Shown here piece by piece: positions 24,318 to 28,177 of a DNA stretch of 28,177 bases. The position numbers and the translations under genes are program-made. Under the pieces are notes generated by a model. The model did no database searches. It saw only the letters and a list, made by a program, of their open reading frames with translations, and was not told the origin of the DNA. Source of the stretch: VFBF01 sp034440275 (lineage in GTDB: Bacteria > Pseudomonadota > Alphaproteobacteria > Caulobacterales > Aquidulcibacteraceae); NCBI GenBank assembly GCA_034440275.1, contig JAWXBS010000107.1, forward strand, positions 1-28,177. The letters run 5' to 3'. Numbering within the stretch: position 1 is the first letter of the stretch; every line of letters begins with the position of its first letter.

Positions 24318-25913
24318 CTAGGTTTTCCCAGCGCCGAGTGCTGTGCTCAATGCATCGAGAATACGCTCGCGCTCAGCGTCCGTTGGCGCAGCCACGAGTT
24401 TCGCATTCAGCAAGGTGAGAAACCCGGCACGCGTGTTGTGCCAGTCGAGCTGTGAGACGGAGCCACGTGCAATCCGCGGCGCTCCGGACGCGCCTGCATC
24501 GGCGCCGCCAGGTCGAAGGCGGTAGGATTCGTCCAGTTCTGCAGTGACAACGTTGTCGGCGTCAAAGCCCGTCTCCCCTAAACGTCTCGATAGTCCCCGC
24601 AGGTTCGGCGGCTCGCCGTGCACCAGGAACACCTTCCCTGCCACCGGTCCTCGGGCCTTGGCCCAGTTCACGAGCCCCAAGGCATCGGCATGCCCCGAAT
24701 ACACGTCGATTTCGCGCACGGCTGCGCGCACCTTGATGACCTCGCCCTGTATCCGCACCTCGCGGCGCCCTTCCACGAGGAAGCGACCGAGCGTGCCCAC
24801 CGCCTGGTATCCGACGATCAGAACCGTGGCGTCAGACTTCCACAACAAGCGCTTGAGGTGATGGCGGATGCGGCCCGCGTCGCACATGCCGCTGGCGGCG
24901 ATGATGACGTGCCAGCCCTTCATCCGTTCGATTTCGCGGCTCTCCGCCACGGATTCCGTGAAGCGCAACAAGGGCGATTCACGCAGCGATCGATAAGGAT
25001 TGTCGGCGCCGGTTGCCTGCCCGTGCCGAAAGAACACATCGGTCGCCCGGATCGCCAGCGGACTGTCCAGAAAGATGGGACCGGGAGGGGCCTTGTCGCT
25101 CTCCATAAGCGCCAGCAGGTCGACGATCAGCTCCTGCGTGCGTTCCACGGCGAAGGCCGGGATCAGCAGCGGGCCGCCCGCCTGGTAGGCACGCGACATC
25201 TCGGCCGCCAGTATGTTGCGGCGTTCCTCCGTAGAGACTGCCTCGCGCTCAACATCACCATAAGTGCTTTCGAGAATGAGGTGATCGACACCGGACGGCC
25301 CTTGCGGATCCTCCATGAGATCGCGACCGCCCGGGCCGAGGTCGCCGGAGAACAGCAGTCGCATCGGGGCCGCGCCGCCGCTCTCGTCCACTTCGACTTC
25401 CACGGACGCCGCGCCAAGAATGTGGCCGGCGTGCCACCAGCGCGCCCGCACGCCCTTGACGACCTCCACGAGATCGTTGAGCGGCACGACCCTGAACTGG
25501 GACATGACCTCCCTTGCGTCCTTCTGCGTAAAGATCGGCTCGACGCGGTCACCGCCGCGCCGCTCATTGCGGCGGTTGAGAAACTCAACCTCCATCTCCT
25601 GTATGGCCCCCGCGTCCGGCAGCATCACCGCGCACAGGTCACGCGTCCCCGCAGTGGCGAAGATCGGCCCGCTGAAGCCGCCGATCATCAATTTCGGCAG
25701 AAGGCCGCTGTGATCGATATGCGCATGGGTCAGCAGAACCGCGTCGATCGCCCTGGGGTCGAAAGGAAACTTCTCGTAGTTCAGCGACTTCAGGGTTTTT
25801 GAGCCCTGGAAGAGACCACAATCCACGAGGATTCGGGCGTTCTTTGTCTCCAGCAGCGCGCAGGATCCGGTGACACACCCGGCGGCGCCGTGGAAATGCA
25901 AAAGCGCACTCAT
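24318..25913 (-). CDS. beta-CASP metallo-beta-lactamase RNA-processing protein
   Basis: MBL-fold hydrolase with beta-CASP and RMMBL (RNA-specificity) domains, in the family of archaeal/bacterial CPSF73-like exo- or endonucleases; 531 residues. Motif 2 is LLTHAHIDHSGLLPKL (about H63-H68). The histidine of motif 3 is in WWHAGHILGAASVEV, the motif 4 aspartate in LFSGDLG. The beta-CASP region includes LLIPAFAVERTQEL and ASGMCDAGRIRHHL. The RMMBL stretch is VDVYSGHADALGLVNW-like, reading IDVYSGHADALGLVNW here. ATG 25913 overlaps the stop of the preceding gene as ATGA, with AAGGA upstream. The 654-residue frame to 26282 is antisense-free but overlaps the pyrophosphokinase and is rejected. Likely RNase activity, not shown. 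Confidence 0.92.
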   Translation of the reverse strand: MSALLHFHGAAGCVTGSCALLETKNARILVDCGLFQGSKTLKSLNYEKFPFDPRAIDAVLLTHAHIDHSGLLPKLMIGGFSGPIFATAGTRDLCAVMLPDAGAIQEMEVEFLNRRNERRGGDRVEPIFTQKDAREVMSQFRVVPLNDLVEVVKGVRARWWHAGHILGAASVEVEVDESGGAAPMRLLFSGDLGPGGRDLMEDPQGPSGVDHLILESTYGDVEREAVSTEERRNILAAEMSRAYQAGGPLLIPAFAVERTQELIVDLLALMESDKAPPGPIFLDSPLAIRATDVFFRHGQATGADNPYRSLRESPLLRFTESVAESREIERMKGWHVIIAASGMCDAGRIRHHLKRLLWKSDATVLIVGYQAVGTLGRFLVEGRREVRIQGEVIKVRAAVREIDVYSGHADALGLVNWAKARGPVAGKVFLVHGEPPNLRGLSRRLGETGFDADNVVTAELDESYRLRPGGADAGASGAPRIARGSVSQLDWHNTRAGFLTLLNAKLVAAPTDAERERILDALSTALGAGKT

Positions 25914-26806
25914 CAGGTCCATTCCTTTCGTACGGCGTCCGCCAACAACGACGCCAGCGGTATGGTATTGGTGGGGTGCACACAGGAGTCGCTTGACTGG
26001 ACGGTCCGCACGCCTGCTTGGCCAAGACGCACGGCAGCCTCCTGCCCAAAAAGCGCGTGCGTCACGATCGCGTCCACGCTTGAAGCGCCATTCGCCAAGA
26101 TTGCTCGCGCCGCCGTCGCGAGCGTGCCGCCGCTGGTGCAGATGTCGTCGAGCAAAAGCACAGGCCGCCCTTCGATATGGATGAGGTCCGGTAACGTAAC
26201 GCTCACCTCGTGATCGCCGCGCCGCTCTTTGGAAAGCACCGCTCCTTCCCGCGATATCCGCCGGGCGAGATCTTGCACCCACGGCCCCGATTCACTGTCG
26301 GGGCCCAGCACCAGAAGGTTCTCAGGCAGCGAGCTTGCACGTAGATGCGTGGCGATGGCGTCTGCAGCGTGCAAGTTTTCGCATTCGACACCGACGAACA
26401 CTTCGTCGATCCGGCGCGTACGGTGCAGATGTGCGTCCACCGTGACGATGCGCTCGAAGCGTTCGCCGAGCAGTGTGCCGATCACCTTCTGACTCAGCGG
26501 CTCCCCGGACGCAAACACAGCATCCTGCCGCATGTAGCAGAGATAAGGCGCCACGAGCACAAGCCGCTCGACGCCAGCGCGCCGCCATGCGTCACACGCC
26601 AGCATCAGTTCAACGAGCTTGGCGTTTGGGTTTGCAAGGGAGCGATAGACGATGACGGTTTTCGTTGATGGCGGCGTGCGCGGTGCAATCTCCCCATCGT
26701 CGAACACGTGCGTCGCCACAAAGCTGGCGGTTTCGCCGAGTGCAGCCGCGAAGTGTTGGGCCGCCGCAGCATCGTCGGGAAACGCGTGGATGCTGACGTT
26801 GCTCAT
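25913..26806 (-). CDS. ribose-phosphate pyrophosphokinase (PRPP synthetase) family
   Basis: Converts ribose 5-phosphate and ATP to PRPP and AMP, feeding nucleotide salvage; 297 residues, a little shorter than the usual 310-320. The ATP/R5P region reads YLCYMRQDAVFASGEPLSQK, the metal/PPi site DAH (D124, H126), the flexible-loop KxR is KER (K193) and the PRPP loop is DDICTSGGT (about 220-228). The loop is closer to archaeal-type DDIxSTGGT than to the housekeeping bacterial form. This suggests a second, specialised enzyme, as expected from its operon. ATG 26806 overlaps the phosphorylase stop as ATGA, and its own stop overlaps the next start. Probably not the essential Prs of the cell. Confidence 0.9.
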   Translation of the reverse strand: MSNVSIHAFPDDAAAAQHFAAALGETASFVATHVFDDGEIAPRTPPSTKTVIVYRSLANPNAKLVELMLACDAWRRAGVERLVLVAPYLCYMRQDAVFASGEPLSQKVIGTLLGERFERIVTVDAHLHRTRRIDEVFVGVECENLHAADAIATHLRASSLPENLLVLGPDSESGPWVQDLARRISREGAVLSKERRGDHEVSVTLPDLIHIEGRPVLLLDDICTSGGTLATAARAILANGASSVDAIVTHALFGQEAAVRLGQAGVRTVQSSDSCVHPTNTIPLASLLADAVRKEWT

Positions 26807-28177
26807 GGCGGCGAGACCATGACGCCACTCTCCTGGGCGGCCGCTTCCACTGCAGCGTGAAAATCGGTTTCCTCCTCGCCGTGAATGCGAAAGAGAGGCT
26901 CCCCCTCACGCACGCGGTCCCCGTTGCGTTTCAACAGGTCCAGTCCGGCGCCAGGATCGGTTGGCGCGCCTGCCAGGCGCGCAAGCCGCGCGATGCGAAA
27001 ACAATCCATCGACGACACATGGCCGTCGCGTGGCGCAGCCACTTCGTACACAAGATGTCCGGGCTTCGTCGCGCGCGGCGGCGACCCTTGCGCGATCATG
27101 ATGGCGTCCATCGCGCGCACGGCGGTGCCGCTTTCGAGGAGCTCTTTCGCCCGCGCCCGCCCCTGTCCCCCGCGTAGCCCGGGGTCGTATTCGAGGAGCT
27201 GACCGGCCAGATCGAGCGACTTTTCGCGCAGATCCTGCGGCGCATCTGCGGCGTTCTCAAGCACGGCGCGCACGTCGCGCGCTTCCAGGACCGGACCCAC
27301 GCCCCGCCCAATGGGAGCAGAACCGTCCGTGACGACCACCTCCACGGCAATGCCCACCCGCGCGCCGACGAACTCGAACAACTTGCGGACCCTTTGCGCG
27401 TATGCGCCCGATCTGATCTTGGCCGTGCGGCCAAGCGGCATATCCACCAGCAGATGCGTGGACCCAGCGGCCAGCTTCTTGGAAAGGATGGAAGCGACCA
27501 TCTGCTCCGGCGTATCGATGGAAAGCGGACGCTCGACAGATATGAGCACGTCGTCAGCCGGTGATAGATTGACGTGCCCGCCCCAGATGATGCACGCCCC
27601 ACACTTCTCCACGACAGCGTGCATGTCATCCACATCGAGGTCGACGCGGGCCAGAACCTCCATTGTATCAGCAGTCCCGGCCGGAGACGTAATCGCGCGC
27701 GACGAGGTCTTGGGCATCTTCAGGCCATGCGCGGCCACGATCGGCGCCACGATCATGGTTGTGCGATTGCCGGGAATGCCGCCGATGCAGTGCTTGTCGA
27801 CGACCAAGTCGCTGTTCCATTGCAGCCGCGTTCCGACATCCGCCATCGCTTGGGTGAGAGCCAGAACCTCCTCGGAGGTCATGAAGCTTGCCGAAGCGAT
27901 CAGGAAGGCTGCGATCTCCATGTCCGAATAGCGGTGGCCGGCGAGATCGCGCACAATCGCGAAAATTGCATCGACCGGTAGTGTTTCTCCACGAATTTTG
28001 GCACGCACAAAATCCAGGCTTTCCGGAGAGGCCGCAGGTCCGATGCGCACCTCGTCGCCGGTCGCCACGCATAGTCGCTCAAGTGCGGGTCGCGTCAGGC
28101 CGACCTCAACGCTTGAAACAAGCGCGGGATCATCGACGATCAGGATGTTCGCGACAATGGAGCGATCGCGGGAATGG
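26803..28177 (-). CDS. archaeal-type AMP/thymidine phosphorylase (5' end outside window)
   Basis: Phosphorylase of the DeoA/AMP-phosphorylase subfamily; archaeal members convert AMP and phosphate to ribose-1,5-bisphosphate and adenine. 457 residues are visible. Diagnostic stretches are CIGGIPGNRTTMIVAPIVAAHG, KTSSRAITSPAGTADTMEVL, WGGHVNLSPADDVLI and the C-terminal RAPR-type barrel APRDGHVSSMDC. The frame stays open past 28068 to the window edge and there reads SIVANILIVDD and VGLTRPALERL, matching the family's N-terminal domain. The true start is therefore outside and an internal GTG at 28068 is not the start. Bacterial substrate (AMP, CMP, UMP or thymidine) is uncertain; long archaeal-like architecture favours NMP phosphorolysis. 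First visible gene of an ATGA-coupled operon. Confidence 0.92.
   Translation of the reverse strand, partial: HSRDRSIVANILIVDDPALVSSVEVGLTRPALERLCVATGDEVRIGPAASPESLDFVRAKIRGETLPVDAIFAIVRDLAGHRYSDMEIAAFLIASASFMTSEEVLALTQAMADVGTRLQWNSDLVVDKHCIGGIPGNRTTMIVAPIVAAHGLKMPKTSSRAITSPAGTADTMEVLARVDLDVDDMHAVVEKCGACIIWGGHVNLSPADDVLISVERPLSIDTPEQMVASILSKKLAAGSTHLLVDMPLGRTAKIRSGAYAQRVRKLFEFVGARVGIAVEVVVTDGSAPIGRGVGPVLEARDVRAVLENAADAPQDLREKSLDLAGQLLEYDPGLRGGQGRARAKELLESGTAVRAMDAIMIAQGSPPRATKPGHLVYEVAAPRDGHVSSMDCFRIARLARLAGAPTDPGAGLDLLKRNGDRVREGEPLFRIHGEEETDFHAAVEAAAQESGVMVSPP

Overview
The window is GC-rich, densely coded bacterial chromosome, most likely from an alphaproteobacterium. That placement is an inference from the gene families (Ku with a PE-LIG-POL LigD, a class I-type PHA synthase, a YqiJ/YqiK pair) and from an EcfG-like promoter in front of ku. 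No rRNA, tRNA, CRISPR array, insertion sequence or prophage was recognised.

Left block (1-8256). A Ku/LigD non-homologous end-joining operon on the minus strand is followed on the plus strand by a truncated CaiB/BaiF CoA-transferase remnant. Next comes a TetR regulator preceded by two palindromic operators, then a tight three-gene aromatic catabolic cassette: a two-domain extradiol-type VOC dioxygenase, a fumarylacetoacetate-hydrolase-family enzyme and an MhpA-like FAD monooxygenase. Together these could hydroxylate, cleave and hydrolyse a phenolic compound under TetR control.

Middle block (8329-14904). A membrane-organising pair, YqiJ (NfeD-like) and YqiK (flotillin), diverges from a sugar-1,4-lactone oxidase. 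The oxidase converges on a P2-type cation-transporting P-type ATPase.

Right block (15082-28177). Minus-strand genes run from a small phasin-like protein through an ABC ATPase, an FtsX-type permease, an HlyD-type adaptor, an unlisted 45-residue ORF and a zinc secondary alcohol dehydrogenase. The phasin-like gene diverges from a PHA synthase, and a perfect FNR/FixK/Anr-type box (TTGAT-N4-ATCAA) lies between them. At the right edge is a translationally coupled minus-strand operon joined by ATGA overlaps: an archaeal-type AMP/thymidine phosphorylase (5' end outside the window), a ribose-phosphate pyrophosphokinase and a beta-CASP metallo-beta-lactamase RNase-like protein. A cytochrome c lipoprotein and a baeRF/host-attachment protein follow on the same strand.

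The most interesting hypothesis is that the right block is a low-oxygen survival island. It would join carbon storage (PHA), reductant disposal (alcohol dehydrogenase), ion transport and export with an RNA/nucleotide recycling route (RNase to NMP to ribose-1,5-bisphosphate, alongside PRPP synthesis). The FNR-type box is direct sequence evidence for oxygen-linked control of at least the PHA synthase/phasin-like pair; the rest is inference from gene content.
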